DNA of 35,719 nt from Methylobacterium symbioticum (GCF_902141845.1 NZ_CABFPH010000056.1:1-35719); one strand, 5' to 3'. Counted from the stretch's first letter, positions 15,157 to 24,300 are shown. A program made the numbers and translations. The notes: generated by a model from the sequence alone, not told the origin.

Positions 15157-16214
15157 GCGTCTCGCCCCTGATCCAGACCGACCTCGATCCGCGCGACCGC
15201 GGCGGCCCGGCCCAGCCCCTGCTCTCGGTCTCGGGACTGATCAAGCATTTCCCCGTCCGCAAGGGGCTCGGCGGCCAGAAGCAGGTCGTCCGCGCCGTGG
15301 ACGGCGTCGACTTCGAGACGCTGAAGGGTGAGACGCTCGGCATCGTCGGCGAATCCGGCTGCGGCAAGTCGACGACGGCCAAGCTCCTGATGGGCCTGAT
15401 CGAGCGCGATTCCGGCGAGATGCTGTTCGACGGCGAGCCGGTGGGCGGGCGGGCCCTGCCCTGGCGGGCCTATCGCCGCCAGGTCCAGATGGTGTTCCAG
15501 GACTCTTACGCCTCGCTCAACCCGCGCATGACGGTGGAGGCCTCGATCGCCTTCGGCCCGAAGGTGAACGGGGTGCCGGGCCGGCAGGCGGTGGAGCGCG
15601 CCCGCGGCCTGCTGGCGCGCGTCGGGCTGGAGCCGAAGCGGTTCGCCGGCCGCTATCCGCATGAATTGTCCGGCGGCCAGCGCCAGCGCGTGAACATCGC
15701 CCGGGCACTGGCCCTCGAGCCGCGCCTCGTGCTGCTCGACGAGGCGGTCTCCGCCCTCGACAAGTCGGTGGAGGCGCAGGTGCTGAACCTGCTCCTCGAT
15801 CTGAAGGCCGAGTTCGGCCTGACCTACATCTTCATCAGCCACGACCTCAACGTGGTGCGCTTCATCTCCGATCGAGTGATGGTGATGTATCTCGGCCGGG
15901 TCAGCGAGATCGGCCCCTCGGACGCGGTGCTGGCCGAGCCCGCGCACCCCTATACGGGCGCGCTGCTGCACTCGATGCCCTCCCTCGATCCGGACAACCG
16001 CACCCAGGTGGCGCTGCTCGCGGGCGACCCGCCGAACCCGATCGATCCGCCGCCGGGCTGCCGCTTCAACCCGCGCTGCAAGCTCGTCGCGCCGGTCTGC
16101 TCCAGCATCGAGCCGCCCCTCGACCCAGTCGCGCCGGCCCACCGCGCCGCCTGCCTCGCGCGCCAGCCCGGCTCCGGTCATCCGGACGCGCCGGCGGCGC
16201 TGGCGGCGGCCTGA
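15153..16214 (+). CDS. ABC transporter ATP-binding protein, DppF/OppF type
   Basis: One of two ATPases that power the importer, 353 residues. It has Walker A GESGCGKST, the Q-loop in VQMVFQDSYASLNPR, signature LSGGQRQRVNIARAL and Walker B with the variant DEAVSALD, then the C-terminal oligopeptide-transporter extension with its Cys-rich iron-sulphur-like motif (GCRFNPRCKLVAPVC). The GTG start at 15153 overlaps the previous stop (GTGA) and has GGAG eight bases upstream; without it no start lies close to the first conserved strand. An N-terminal stretch of about 25 residues precedes LLSVSGLIKHFPV, where the domain begins. The order of DppF before DppD is reversed relative to E. coli dpp. Confidence 0.93.
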   Translation: MSVSPLIQTDLDPRDRGGPAQPLLSVSGLIKHFPVRKGLGGQKQVVRAVDGVDFETLKGETLGIVGESGCGKSTTAKLLMGLIERDSGEMLFDGEPVGGRALPWRAYRRQVQMVFQDSYASLNPRMTVEASIAFGPKVNGVPGRQAVERARGLLARVGLEPKRFAGRYPHELSGGQRQRVNIARALALEPRLVLLDEAVSALDKSVEAQVLNLLLDLKAEFGLTYIFISHDLNVVRFISDRVMVMYLGRVSEIGPSDAVLAEPAHPYTGALLHSMPSLDPDNRTQVALLAGDPPNPIDPPPGCRFNPRCKLVAPVCSSIEPPLDPVAPAHRAACLARQPGSGHPDAPAALAAA

Positions 16215-16231
16215 GCGGGAGAGGATCATCC

Positions 16232-17245
16232 ATGTCTGAGACACCCGCCGTCGAACTCGGCGACCTGAAGGTCGGCTTCGGCAAGATCCGTGTGGTCGAC
16301 GGCGTCGACCTCACCCTCGAGCGCGGCCAGGCCATGGCGCTCATCGGTGAATCGGGCTCCGGCAAGAGCGTGACGCTCCGCGCCATCCTGCGCCTGTTCC
16401 CGGAGGGGCGCAGCCGGATCACCGGTACGCTCAAGGTCGCCGGCCGCGACGTGCTCGCCCTGTCCAAGCGCGAGCTCGCCGATTTCCGCGGGCGCACCGT
16501 GTCGATGATCTTCCAGGAGCCCCTGCTTGCCTTCGACCCCGTCTACACGGTGGGCCAGCAGATCACCGAGGCGATCCTGCGCCACGAGAAGGTCTCGAAG
16601 GCCGAGGCCCGCAAGCGGGCGCTGGCCCTGTTCGAGCGGGTCCGCATCCCGAGTCCGGAGCGGCGCCTCGACAATTACCCGCACGAGATGTCGGGCGGCA
16701 TGCGCCAGCGCGCGATGATCGCCCTGGCGCTGGCCTGCCGGCCGCAGGTGCTGCTGGCCGACGAGCCGACCACGGCCCTCGACGCCACGGTGCAGATCCA
16801 GATCCTGCTGCTGCTGCGCGAGTTGCAGCGCGATCTCGGCCTGTCGATCATCCTGGTGACCCACGATCTCGGCGCCGCCGTCGAGGTCGCCGACCGAATC
16901 AGCGTGATGTATGCCGGCCATGTGGTGGAGACCGGCAGCGCGCATCAGATCGTGCGCGATCCGCACCATCCCTACACGATCGGCCTGCTGCGCAGCCGCG
17001 CCGAGGGGGCGATGGACAAGGGCGCCCGCCTGCAGACCATCCCGGGGAGCCCGCCGGACCTCTCGAACCGGCCGCCCGGCTGCCCCTTCGCCCCGCGCTG
17101 CTTCCTCGCCGCGGAGAGGTGCCGCCAGGAGATGCCGCCGGTGGCCGAGATCGCGCCCGGGCACCGGGTCGCCTGCTGGCGCACGGAGGAGGCCGCGGCG
17201 GCCTTCCGTGCGGGGGAAGCCGCCCACGAGGCCGTGCCGGCCTGA
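16232..17245 (+). CDS. ABC transporter ATP-binding protein, DppD/OppD type
   Basis: The second ATPase of the importer, 337 residues. Walker A is GESGSGKSV, the Q-loop is SMIFQEPLLAFDPVY, the signature is MSGGMRQRAMIALAL and Walker B is LLADEPTTALD, with the H-loop in VTHDLG. The C-terminal extension carries the family cysteine motif (GCPFAPRCFLAAERC) and ends in a short acidic tail. The start ATG at 16232 has GGGAGAGGA upstream. With this gene the importer is complete (binding protein, two permeases, two ATPases). The next gene, an SGNH hydrolase, is 183 bases away, so the operon probably ends here. Confidence 0.93.
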   Translation: MSETPAVELGDLKVGFGKIRVVDGVDLTLERGQAMALIGESGSGKSVTLRAILRLFPEGRSRITGTLKVAGRDVLALSKRELADFRGRTVSMIFQEPLLAFDPVYTVGQQITEAILRHEKVSKAEARKRALALFERVRIPSPERRLDNYPHEMSGGMRQRAMIALALACRPQVLLADEPTTALDATVQIQILLLLRELQRDLGLSIILVTHDLGAAVEVADRISVMYAGHVVETGSAHQIVRDPHHPYTIGLLRSRAEGAMDKGARLQTIPGSPPDLSNRPPGCPFAPRCFLAAERCRQEMPPVAEIAPGHRVACWRTEEAAAAFRAGEAAHEAVPA

Positions 17246-17428
17246 GCCTCGGCGTGGGGCGGCCGTGACGCCGGCCGCCTTCATGGGAATGGCGTGGACG
17301 GTTGCGGCCGAGGTGCTCTGTTTCTGCCTTAATTTTGCGTTACGAATTCAGCCGGGATTTAAGTGCTCGGCGGAACCCGACCTTTCGGGCTGGCGGAGCA
17401 TTCTGTATCAGCTCCAGACGCTAGGTCG

Positions 17429-18265
17429 ATGGTCCCGTCCGTGATCGCCACCGCTCTCCGTTCCGCCACGAAGTCCGTCCGCAGCCTCGCGCGCACTGCC
17501 GGGGTGATCACCGGGCTCATGCTGCTACCGACGGCGGTGCTGGCCACCGCCGATCTCCTGCCGGCCTCGCTCGACCTCACCCTCCTCGGGATCGATTCGG
17601 GCACGGAGGCGGACCTGCCGCACGTCGCCCGCCAGATCGCGATCGGCGCCCCGCTGCGGATCGTGGCCTTCGGCTCCTCCTCGACCGAGGGCATCGGCGC
17701 CAGCAGCCCGTCCAAGGCCTATCCGGCCCTGCTCGAGGCGGCGTTGCGCAAGACCTATCCGCAGCTCGGCGGCGTCACGGTGCTCAACCGCGGTATCGGC
17801 GGCGAGCACACGGACGACATGCTGCGCCGCCTCGACCGCGACGTGATCCAGGCCGAGCCGCAGCTCGTGATCTGGCAGACCGGCAGCAACGACCCGCTGC
17901 GCGGCGTCTCGGTGGAGCATTTCCGCGAGGCGACGGTGGGCGCCATCAAGCGGATGCAGGAGGCCGGCATCGACGTGGTGCTGATGGAGCCGCAATGGTG
18001 CCCGACCCTGGACGCCACGCCCGGCTCCGCCCGCTTCCGCGACGCGGTGCGCGAGATCGGTGACGAGCTCGGCGTGCCGGTGATCCGCCGGTCCGACCTG
18101 ATGCAGACCTGGATCCGCGAGGGGAAGCTGACCCGCAAGCAGCTCTTCGCCTCGGACGGCCTCCACATGGCCGATGGCGGCTACGCCCTCCTCGCCGAGG
18201 CCGCGGCCCGGGCGATCACCGAAGATTCCGGCCGCGCCCAGGTCGCCGAGGCCGTCGCGGAGTAA
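17429..18265 (+). CDS. SGNH/GDSL-type hydrolase, exported or membrane-anchored
   Basis: This 278-residue protein has an N-terminal hydrophobic segment (GVITGLMLLPTAVLATADLL, about residues 23-42) that could be a signal peptide or anchor, then an SGNH hydrolase domain. The four catalytic blocks are visible: Ser in FGSSSTEG, Gly in RGIGGEHTDD, Asn in QTGSNDPLRG and the Asp-x-x-His pair in SDGLHMADGGY. Such enzymes act as esterases or lipases and often remove acetyl or acyl groups from cell-surface polymers. The substrate is unknown. The start at 17429 puts the hydrophobic segment near the N-terminus. The gene stands alone between the importer operon and the converging urt operon; a role in nitrogen use is not indicated. 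Confidence 0.85.
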   Translation: MVPSVIATALRSATKSVRSLARTAGVITGLMLLPTAVLATADLLPASLDLTLLGIDSGTEADLPHVARQIAIGAPLRIVAFGSSSTEGIGASSPSKAYPALLEAALRKTYPQLGGVTVLNRGIGGEHTDDMLRRLDRDVIQAEPQLVIWQTGSNDPLRGVSVEHFREATVGAIKRMQEAGIDVVLMEPQWCPTLDATPGSARFRDAVREIGDELGVPVIRRSDLMQTWIREGKLTRKQLFASDGLHMADGGYALLAEAAARAITEDSGRAQVAEAVAE

Positions 18266-18358
18266 GCCCGGGATGGGGTGTCGGGGCGAAGCCCTGACAG
18301 GGTTTCCAGGGCTCTGCCCTGGACCCACGAAAGGGATGATCCCTTTCGAAACCCGAAC
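18266..18358. repeat. Palindromic intergenic repeat, copy 1
   Basis: This spacer between two converging genes contains the hairpins CCAGGGCTCTGCCCTGG and CGAAAGGGATGATCCCTTTCG-like arms, in the same order as at 33500-33612. It probably ends transcription from both sides. It belongs to a family seen three times in the window. Confidence 0.75.
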
Positions 18359-19054
18359 CTAGACCGAGAGCCAGCGCAGCACCTCGGCCTCGTTCATGCT
18401 GCCGCGCGGTCCCGCATCGACCACTTGCCCCCGGTCCATCACCGCGTAGGTGTCGCAGAGGTCGCGGGCCCATTCGAAATACTGCTCCACCAGCACGATC
18501 GCCATCTCGCCCTTGCCGCGCAGATAGGTGATGGCCCGGCCGATATCCTTGATGATCGAGGGCTGGATGCCTTCCGTCGGCTCGTCGAGCACGAGGAGCC
18601 GCGGCCGTGTCACCAGGGCGCGGGCGATGGCGAGCTGCTGCTGCTGGCCGCCCGAGAGGTCGCCGCCGCGCCGGTGCAGCATGTCCTTCAGGACGGGGAA
18701 CAGGTCGTAGATCTCGGCCGGGACGTAACGGTCCTTCCGCTTGCACGGTGCGAAGCCGGTCTCGAGATTCTCCTTCACGGTGAGGAGCGGGAAGATCTCG
18801 CGGCCCTGCGGCACGAAGGCGACGCCCGCCCGCGCCCTGTCGTAGGGCGCGAGCCCCGAGAGCAGGGTATCGCCGAGGCGGATCGAGCCCTTGGCGATCG
18901 GCTGCTGCCCGACGATGGCGCGCATCAGCGAGGTCTTGCCGACGCCGTTGCGGCCGAGCACGGCGGTGACCTGGCCCGGCTCCGCGGTGAGCGAGACGCC
19001 GCGCAACGCCTTCGCGGCGCCGTAGTAGAGATCGATGGAGTCGACCGTCAGCAT
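18359..19054 (-). CDS. urtE: Urea ABC transporter ATP-binding protein UrtE
   Basis: One of the two ATPases of the high-affinity urea importer. The 231-residue protein is of the LivF type, with Walker A GRNGVGKTSLMRAI, signature LSGGQQQQLAIARAL, Walker B LVLDEPTEGIQPSI and the H-loop region VLVEQYFEWA. The segment DEPTEGIQPSIIKDIGRAI is typical of UrtE rather than LivF. It is the last gene of the urt operon in the direction of transcription. Unlike the other members, which overlap or nearly touch, it is separated from urtD by 212 bases that hold a palindromic repeat. Its expression may therefore be lower or may need read-through of that element. Confidence 0.95.
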   Translation of the reverse strand: MLTVDSIDLYYGAAKALRGVSLTAEPGQVTAVLGRNGVGKTSLMRAIVGQQPIAKGSIRLGDTLLSGLAPYDRARAGVAFVPQGREIFPLLTVKENLETGFAPCKRKDRYVPAEIYDLFPVLKDMLHRRGGDLSGGQQQQLAIARALVTRPRLLVLDEPTEGIQPSIIKDIGRAITYLRGKGEMAIVLVEQYFEWARDLCDTYAVMDRGQVVDAGPRGSMNEAEVLRWLSV

Positions 19055-19074
19055 CGCTCAGCGCCTCTATGAGA

Positions 19075-19240
19075 TATGGGGATCCCAAAGGGCCTCCAGG
19101 CCCTTTGGCGGGGTCCCGGGGCGCGCAGCCCCGGGTTCGAAGCCCACGACCCGGCAAGGCCGGGACGAGGGCTTCGATTGCAGGGCCGAGATCTGGACCC
19201 GTGCCTGCACCCGCGAAAGGTCCCGACCTTTCGAAACCAT
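19075..19240. repeat. Palindromic intergenic repeat, copy 2, inside the urt operon
   Basis: A row of hairpins fills the urtD-urtE gap. Arms seen are CCAAAGGGCC (19085-19094) with GGCCCTTTGG (19099-19108), CCCGGGGC (19115-19122) with GCCCCGGG (19128-19135), then GAAGCCC with GGGCTTC enclosing a smaller stem, and CGAAAGGTC with GACCTTTCG. It starts with GGGATCCCAAAGGG as copy 3 does. Confidence 0.75.
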
Positions 19241-19266
19241 GACTTGCGAGGCGGACCGCACGCGTC

Positions 19267-20076
19267 TCACCGCCCGAGATACACTTCGACCACCTTCGGG
19301 TCGGCGGAGACCGCGTCGATCGAGCCCTCCGCCAGCACCGCGCCCTCGTGCAGGCAGGTGACGCGGCACTGAAGCGCGCGCACGAAATGCATGTCGTGCT
19401 CCACCACGATCACCGCGTGGTCGCGGGCGATCTCGCGCAGCAGCGTCGCCGTCTCGGCGGTCTCGGCATCGGTCATGCCGGCCACCGGCTCGTCGACCAG
19501 CAGGAGCTTCGGGTCCTGCGCCAGCAGCATGCCGATCTCCAGCCACTGCTTCTGGCCGTGCGAGAGGTCGGCCGCGGGGCGCCCGCGATGGGCGATCAGC
19601 CCGACCTTGGTGAGCAGCGCGTCGATGCGCTCGGCCTCGACGCGGTTGCGCCAGCCGAACAGGGAGGCGACGCCCGAGCGCGGGCCCTTCAGCGCCAGCA
19701 GGATGTTGTCGGCCACCGTGTGGCTCTCGAACACGGTCGGTTTCTGGAACTTGCGGCCGATGCCGAGGTCGGCGATGGCCGGCTCGTCGAGCTTGGTCAG
19801 GTCGAAGGTGCCGTCGAAGAGCGCGGTCCCGGTATCGGGCCGGGTCTTGCCGGTGATGCAGTCCATCATCGTGGTCTTGCCGGCCCCGTTCGGGCCGATG
19901 ATCGCCCGCATCTCGCCCCGGTCGAGGGTGAGCGAGAGGCCGCGTAGGGCCCGGTAGCCGTCGAAGGTGACCTTGAGGTCGTCGAGATAGAGCAGCGCGT
20001 CGGTGACCCGCTTCTTGGTGGCGGGGCCGACCGAGGCGTCGTGCCGGACCGGCTCGAGGAGATCGGTGCCGCTCAT
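19267..20076 (-). CDS. urtD: Urea ABC transporter ATP-binding protein UrtD
   Basis: The other ATPase of the urea importer, 269 residues, LivG type. It has Walker A GPNGAGKTTMMDCITG, the characteristic GRKFQKPTVFESHTV Q-loop, signature DLSHGQKQWLEIGMLL (the SHGQKQWLEI form is diagnostic for UrtD) and Walker B LLLVDEPVAGMTDAE. The first 30 residues are a poorly conserved extension before LLYLDDLKVTFDGYRALRG. The ATG at 20076 overlaps the urtC stop by one base (TGATG), showing translational coupling. The frame is intact. It works with UrtE to drive import through UrtB and UrtC. Confidence 0.96.
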   Translation of the reverse strand: MSGTDLLEPVRHDASVGPATKKRVTDALLYLDDLKVTFDGYRALRGLSLTLDRGEMRAIIGPNGAGKTTMMDCITGKTRPDTGTALFDGTFDLTKLDEPAIADLGIGRKFQKPTVFESHTVADNILLALKGPRSGVASLFGWRNRVEAERIDALLTKVGLIAHRGRPAADLSHGQKQWLEIGMLLAQDPKLLLVDEPVAGMTDAETAETATLLREIARDHAVIVVEHDMHFVRALQCRVTCLHEGAVLAEGSIDAVSADPKVVEVYLGR

Positions 20077-21224
20077 CAGCCCTGTCCTTCCTCGGCGAGC
20101 TTCGGGGCGATCTCGGGCTCAGGCGGCAGCTTGGCCCGCGCGCGGCGGCTGCCGAATCGCTCGATCAGGCTGCCGACGATGCCCTTGGGCATGAACAGCG
20201 TCACCACCACGAACAGGGCACCCAGCGCGAAGAGCCAGGCATCCGGCATCGCGCCGGTCAGCACCGTCTTGGCGTAGTTGACGATCACGGCGCCGAGCGC
20301 CGCGCCGACCAGCGTGCCGCGCCCGCCGACCGCGACCCAGATCACCGCCTCGATGGAGTTGGTGGGGGCGAACTCACCTGGATTGATGATGCCGACCTGC
20401 GGCACGTAGAGCGCGCCGGCCACGCCCGCCATCATGGCCGAGACCGTGAAGGCGAGCGTCTTGTAGTGCTCCGGCCGGTAGCCGAGGAAGCGCGTGCGCG
20501 ATTCCGCGTCGCGCACCGCGATCAGGATCTTGCCGTAGGCCGAGACCGTCATGAAGCGGGCGACCAGATAGCCGAGCGCCAGAGCGATCCCGGTCGCCAC
20601 GAACAGCGCCACGCGCGTGCCCTGCGCCTGGACGGGGAAGCCGAGGATGTCCTTGAAGTCGGTCAGCCCGTTATTGCCGCCGAGACCCATGTCGTTGCGG
20701 AAGAAGGCCAGCATCAGCGCGAAGGTCATCGCCTGGGTGATGATCGACAGATAGACGCCCGTTACCCGCGAGCGGAAGGCGAGCCAGCCGAACACGAAGG
20801 CGAGCAGCCCCGGCACCGCCAGCACCATCAGCGCGGCGAAGGCGAAGTGGTCGAAGCCGAGCCAGTACCAGGGCAATTCCTTGTAGTTCAGGAACACCAT
20901 GAAGTCGGGCAGGACCGGATTGCCGTAGACGCCGCGCGGTCCGATCTGGCGCATCAGGTACATGCCCATCGCGTAGCCGCCGAGCCCGAAGAAGGCGCCG
21001 TGGCCGAGCGAGAGGATGCCGCAATAGCCCCAGACGAGATCGAGGCTGAGCGCCAGCAGCGCGAAGGCGAGATACTTGCCGAACAGCGAGACGAGATAGG
21101 TCGGGAGGTGCAGGCCCGAGCCCTCGGGGATGACGAGGTTCAGGAGCGGAACGATTGCGCAGAAGGCGGCGAGCGCCGCCAGGAAGATCCAGCCCTTCGG
21201 GTCGATCAGGCGGGTGCGGGTCAT
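20076..21224 (-). CDS. urtC: Urea ABC transporter permease UrtC
   Basis: This is the LivM-type membrane subunit of the urea importer, 382 residues. Visible features are an N-terminal helix (GWIFLAALAAFCAIVPLLNLV), the segment LALLALSLDLVWGYCGILSLGHGAFFGLGGYAMGM typical of branched-chain-type permeases (here in part), and SAMMAGVAGALYVPQVGIINP. The C-terminus is a charged cytoplasmic tail (RRARAKLPPEPEIAPKL). The start is the ATG at 21224, three bases after the urtB stop; longer frames run back into urtB and are not used. Closely spaced genes on both sides confirm operon membership. The insert between helices near residues 130-150 (the NPVLPDFMVFLNYKELPWYW region) is usual for UrtC. Confidence 0.95.
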   Translation of the reverse strand: MTRTRLIDPKGWIFLAALAAFCAIVPLLNLVIPEGSGLHLPTYLVSLFGKYLAFALLALSLDLVWGYCGILSLGHGAFFGLGGYAMGMYLMRQIGPRGVYGNPVLPDFMVFLNYKELPWYWLGFDHFAFAALMVLAVPGLLAFVFGWLAFRSRVTGVYLSIITQAMTFALMLAFFRNDMGLGGNNGLTDFKDILGFPVQAQGTRVALFVATGIALALGYLVARFMTVSAYGKILIAVRDAESRTRFLGYRPEHYKTLAFTVSAMMAGVAGALYVPQVGIINPGEFAPTNSIEAVIWVAVGGRGTLVGAALGAVIVNYAKTVLTGAMPDAWLFALGALFVVVTLFMPKGIVGSLIERFGSRRARAKLPPEPEIAPKLAEEGQG

Positions 21225-21226
21225 GC

Positions 21227-22801
21227 TCACGATTCCACCGCCCGGCCCTTGAGCGCGAACAGACCGCGCGGGCGCTTCTGGATGAACAGGATGATGAAGA
21301 TCAGCAGCGCGATCTTGGCGAGCACGGCCCCGAAATACGGCTCGAACAGCTTGTTCGCCACGCCGAGCGTCAGGGCCGCGACGAGCGTGCCCCAGAGGTT
21401 GCCGACGCCGCCGAAGACCACGACCAGGAACGAGTCGATGATGTAGCCCTGGCCGAGATTGGGCGAGACGTTGTCGATCTGCGAGAGCGCGACGCCCGCG
21501 ATGCCCGCGATGCCGGAGCCGAGGCCGAAGGTCATGGCATCGACCCAGGGCGTGCGGATGCCCATGGCCGCGGCCATGCGCCGGTTCTGCGTCACTGCCC
21601 GGGTCTTCAGGCCGAAGGAGGTCTTTCTGAGGACGAAGAGCAGGCCGAGGAAGACGCTGAACGAGAACAGCACGATCCACATCCGGCCCCAGGTGATGGA
21701 AAGCCCGAACAGGTCGAAGGCGCCCGACATGAAGCCCGGCGAGCCGACCTCGCGGTTGGTCGGCCCGAAGATCGAGCGCACGCTCTGCTGCAGCACGAGG
21801 CTGACGCCGAAGGTGGCGAGCAGGGTCTCGAGCGGCCGACCGTAGAGGAAGCGGATGATGCCACGCTCGATCGCGACGCCGACCGCGCCCGCCACCAGGA
21901 AGGCGCAGGGGATGCTGATGGCGAGCGACCAGTCGAACAGGCCGGGCGCGTGTGCGCGGATCGCGTCCTGCACGAGGAAGGTGGTGTAGGCCCCGAGCAT
22001 CACCATCTCGCCATGGGCCATGTTGATGATGCCCATCACGCCGAAGGTGATGGCGAGCCCGATCGCGGCGAGCAGCAGCACCGAGCCCAGCGAGATGCCG
22101 TACCAGACGTTCTGGGCGGCGGCGGCCACCGCGAGGCGGGTCTCGATCGCCTGGATGCCGCGGCTGGCCGCCGCCTTCACGGTCTCGCTCGGATCGCTCG
22201 CCGCGAGGCCGCGCAGGATGGCGATGGAATCGCCGTCGCCGCGGGCCTGGAGGATCGGCAATGCCGCCAGCCGGTCCGCTTCCGGCGTGCCGGGCTTGGC
22301 GAGCAGCAGCGCGGCGCGGGCCTGCTCGAACAGGCGCTTGATGCCCCGGTCGCCCTCCTTGGCAAGGGCAGTCTCGACGGCCGGCAGGGCGCTCGTGTCG
22401 CGCGCCTTGAACACCGCCTCCGCGGCCTCGCGGCGCTTGGCCGGATCGGGGCTCACGAGGTTGAGCTGACCCTGCGCCGCATCGAGCGCGCGGCGGATCT
22501 TGTTGTTGGCGCGGACCGGCTTCAGCCCGTCGGCTTGCGCCGCCGCGCCGGTGCGGGCGTCGATGAGGTCGCTGCCCTGCTTCACGAACAGGGCCTTGTC
22601 GGCGGGACGGTAGAGCAGGCGCCCGTCGGCGAGCGCGGTCAGCACGGCGCCCGCGCGCGGGTCGCCGCTGGCGGCGAGGCCCGCGATGCCGGCCTCGATG
22701 TCGCCGTAGCTGTCGCTCGCGAGCCGCGCATAGGGATCGGTCTGCGCGAGGGCCGGGCCGGCGAGGCCGAGCAGGAGAAGAAGGGCGAGGAGGCGGATCA
22801 T
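21227..22801 (-). CDS. urtB: Urea ABC transporter permease UrtB with N-terminal periplasmic extension
   Basis: This LivH-type subunit is 524 residues, much longer than LivH (about 300). It starts with a signal peptide (MIRLLALLLLLGLAGPALA), followed by about 210 residues of helical, soluble sequence (for example RREAAEAVFKARDTSALPAVETAL), and then the membrane domain from about residue 230 (GISLGSVLLLAAIGLAITFGVMG, MAHGEMVMLGAYTTFL). This long layout is normal for many UrtB proteins; the role of the extension is not established. The start at 22801 is chosen for the signal peptide; a GTG at 22828 is less likely. A hairpin-rich spacer of about 200 bases separates it from urtA, while urtC follows directly. 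Confidence 0.94.
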   Translation of the reverse strand: MIRLLALLLLLGLAGPALAQTDPYARLASDSYGDIEAGIAGLAASGDPRAGAVLTALADGRLLYRPADKALFVKQGSDLIDARTGAAAQADGLKPVRANNKIRRALDAAQGQLNLVSPDPAKRREAAEAVFKARDTSALPAVETALAKEGDRGIKRLFEQARAALLLAKPGTPEADRLAALPILQARGDGDSIAILRGLAASDPSETVKAAASRGIQAIETRLAVAAAAQNVWYGISLGSVLLLAAIGLAITFGVMGIINMAHGEMVMLGAYTTFLVQDAIRAHAPGLFDWSLAISIPCAFLVAGAVGVAIERGIIRFLYGRPLETLLATFGVSLVLQQSVRSIFGPTNREVGSPGFMSGAFDLFGLSITWGRMWIVLFSFSVFLGLLFVLRKTSFGLKTRAVTQNRRMAAAMGIRTPWVDAMTFGLGSGIAGIAGVALSQIDNVSPNLGQGYIIDSFLVVVFGGVGNLWGTLVAALTLGVANKLFEPYFGAVLAKIALLIFIILFIQKRPRGLFALKGRAVES

Positions 22802-22822
22802 GAGGTACCCGGTCTTGCGAGC

Positions 22823-22977
22823 CCGCACGGGCTGGGTCGGAGACGCCCGTGCGGCGCGACGGAACCCCGGGCTCGGCGAGCCCGGGTCCGGCTACGGGTC
22901 GGCGCGACGTGCCACCTCACCAACCTCCCGCCCAGGGGGAGCCCTCCCTCCGGCCGCGAACGGCCCGGCGGGAGGTT
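22823..22977. repeat. Hairpin-rich spacer between urtA and urtB
   Basis: Three stems occupy the intercistronic region: CCGCACGGGC (22823-22832) with GCCCGTGCGG (22845-22854); CCCGGGCTC (22866-22874) with GAGCCCGGG (22878-22886); and AACCTCCCGCC (22922-22932) with GGCGGGAGGTT (22967-22977). They could stabilise the upstream urtA message or limit read-through to urtB. No coding frame is present. Confidence 0.7.
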
Positions 22978-23007
22978 CGTGAGAGACACCGAGGCGCCGG
23001 GCGGGCC

Positions 23008-24300
23008 TCAGGCGCCGCCGCACTTCTTGGTCTTGGTGTTGTAGTTGCCGCAGTTGAGCTTCACCCAGTCGGCCTCGAGGTCCTTCGAGCCGTCGAGCTG
23101 CTTCGACCACGCCTCGCCGGGGATCAGGCCCTCGGTCTTGTTCACGACGTCGAACTGGCCGTCATCCTTGATCTCGCCGATGAAGACCGGCTTCGTGATG
23201 TGGTGGTTCGGGAGCATCTGAGAGGTGCCGCCGGTGAGGTTCTTCTGCTCGGTGCCCGGCAGCGCGGCGATGACCTTGTCCGGATCGGTGCTGCCGGCCT
23301 TCTCGACCGCCTTCACCCACATGTTGAAGCCGATATAGTGCGCCTCCATCGGGTCGTTGGTGACGGCCTTGGGGTTCTTCTTGTAGGCCTGCCACTGCGC
23401 GATGAAGGCCTTGTTCTCGGGCGTGTCGATCGACTCGAAGTAGTTCCACGCCGCGAGGTGGCCGACGAGCGGCTTGGTGTCGATGCCGGCAAGCTCCTCC
23501 TCGCCCACGGAGAAGGCCACGACCGGGATGTCGGTGGCCTTGATACCCTGGTTGGCGAGCTCCTTGTAGAAGGGCACGTTGGCGTCGCCGTTGATGGTCG
23601 AGACCACGGCGGTCTTCTTGCCGGCCGAGCCGAAGCTCTTGATCGCGGCGACGCGCGTCTGCCAGTCCGACTGGCCGAACGGCGTGTAGTTGATCGAGAT
23701 GTCCTCGGGCTTCACGCCCTTGGCCTTGAGATAGGCTTCGAGGATCTTGTTGGTGGTGCGCGGATAGACGTAGTCCGTGCCCTCCAGCACCCAGCGCTCG
23801 ACCTTCTCCTCCTTCATCAGGTAGTCGACGGCGGGAATGGCCTGCTGGTTCGGGGCGGCGCCGGTGTAGAACACGTTGCGCTCGCTCTCCTCGCCCTCGT
23901 ACTGGACGGGGTAGAACAGGATCGAGTTCAGCTCCTTGAAGACCGGCAGGACGGACTTGCGCGACACGCTGGTCCAGCAGCCGAACACGGCCGAGACCTT
24001 GTCCTTGGCGATCAGCTCGCGTGCCTTCTCGGCGAAGAGCGGCCAGTTGGAGGCCGGATCGACCACCACCGGCTCCAGCTTCTTGCCGAGCAGACCGCCC
24101 TTCTTGTTCTGCTCCGCGATGAGCATCAGCATCGCGTCCTTGAGCGTCGTCTCGGAGATCGCCATCGTCCCCGACAGCGAGTGCAGGATCCCGACCTTGA
24201 TGGTCTCCTGTGCCCGTGCCGCGCCCGCGCTCAAGGAGGCCAGCGCCAGACCGCCGGCGAGCGCCGCGGCCGAAACCCACGTCTTCAGATTCGTCATCAT
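23008..24300 (-). CDS. urtA: Urea ABC transporter substrate-binding protein UrtA
   Basis: Periplasmic urea receptor of the high-affinity urea importer, 430 residues. It has a signal peptide (MMTNLKTWVSAAALAGGLA, cleavage near ARAQ), then ETIKVGILHSLSGTMAISE, the sharply conserved UrtA opening. FGCWTSVSRKSVLPVF, NSILFYPVQYEGEESERN and PNQQAIPAVDYL are further UrtA-specific motifs that line the urea pocket in the family. Two adjacent Met codons (24300 and 24297) are both possible starts, with GGGGAA just upstream. It is the first gene of the urt operon and lies about 27 bases after the predicted start point of a near-consensus sigma-54 promoter. Its role as receptor and first position fit strong induction under nitrogen limitation. 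Confidence 0.97.
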   Translation of the reverse strand: MMTNLKTWVSAAALAGGLALASLSAGAARAQETIKVGILHSLSGTMAISETTLKDAMLMLIAEQNKKGGLLGKKLEPVVVDPASNWPLFAEKARELIAKDKVSAVFGCWTSVSRKSVLPVFKELNSILFYPVQYEGEESERNVFYTGAAPNQQAIPAVDYLMKEEKVERWVLEGTDYVYPRTTNKILEAYLKAKGVKPEDISINYTPFGQSDWQTRVAAIKSFGSAGKKTAVVSTINGDANVPFYKELANQGIKATDIPVVAFSVGEEELAGIDTKPLVGHLAAWNYFESIDTPENKAFIAQWQAYKKNPKAVTNDPMEAHYIGFNMWVKAVEKAGSTDPDKVIAALPGTEQKNLTGGTSQMLPNHHITKPVFIGEIKDDGQFDVVNKTEGLIPGEAWSKQLDGSKDLEADWVKLNCGNYNTKTKKCGGA

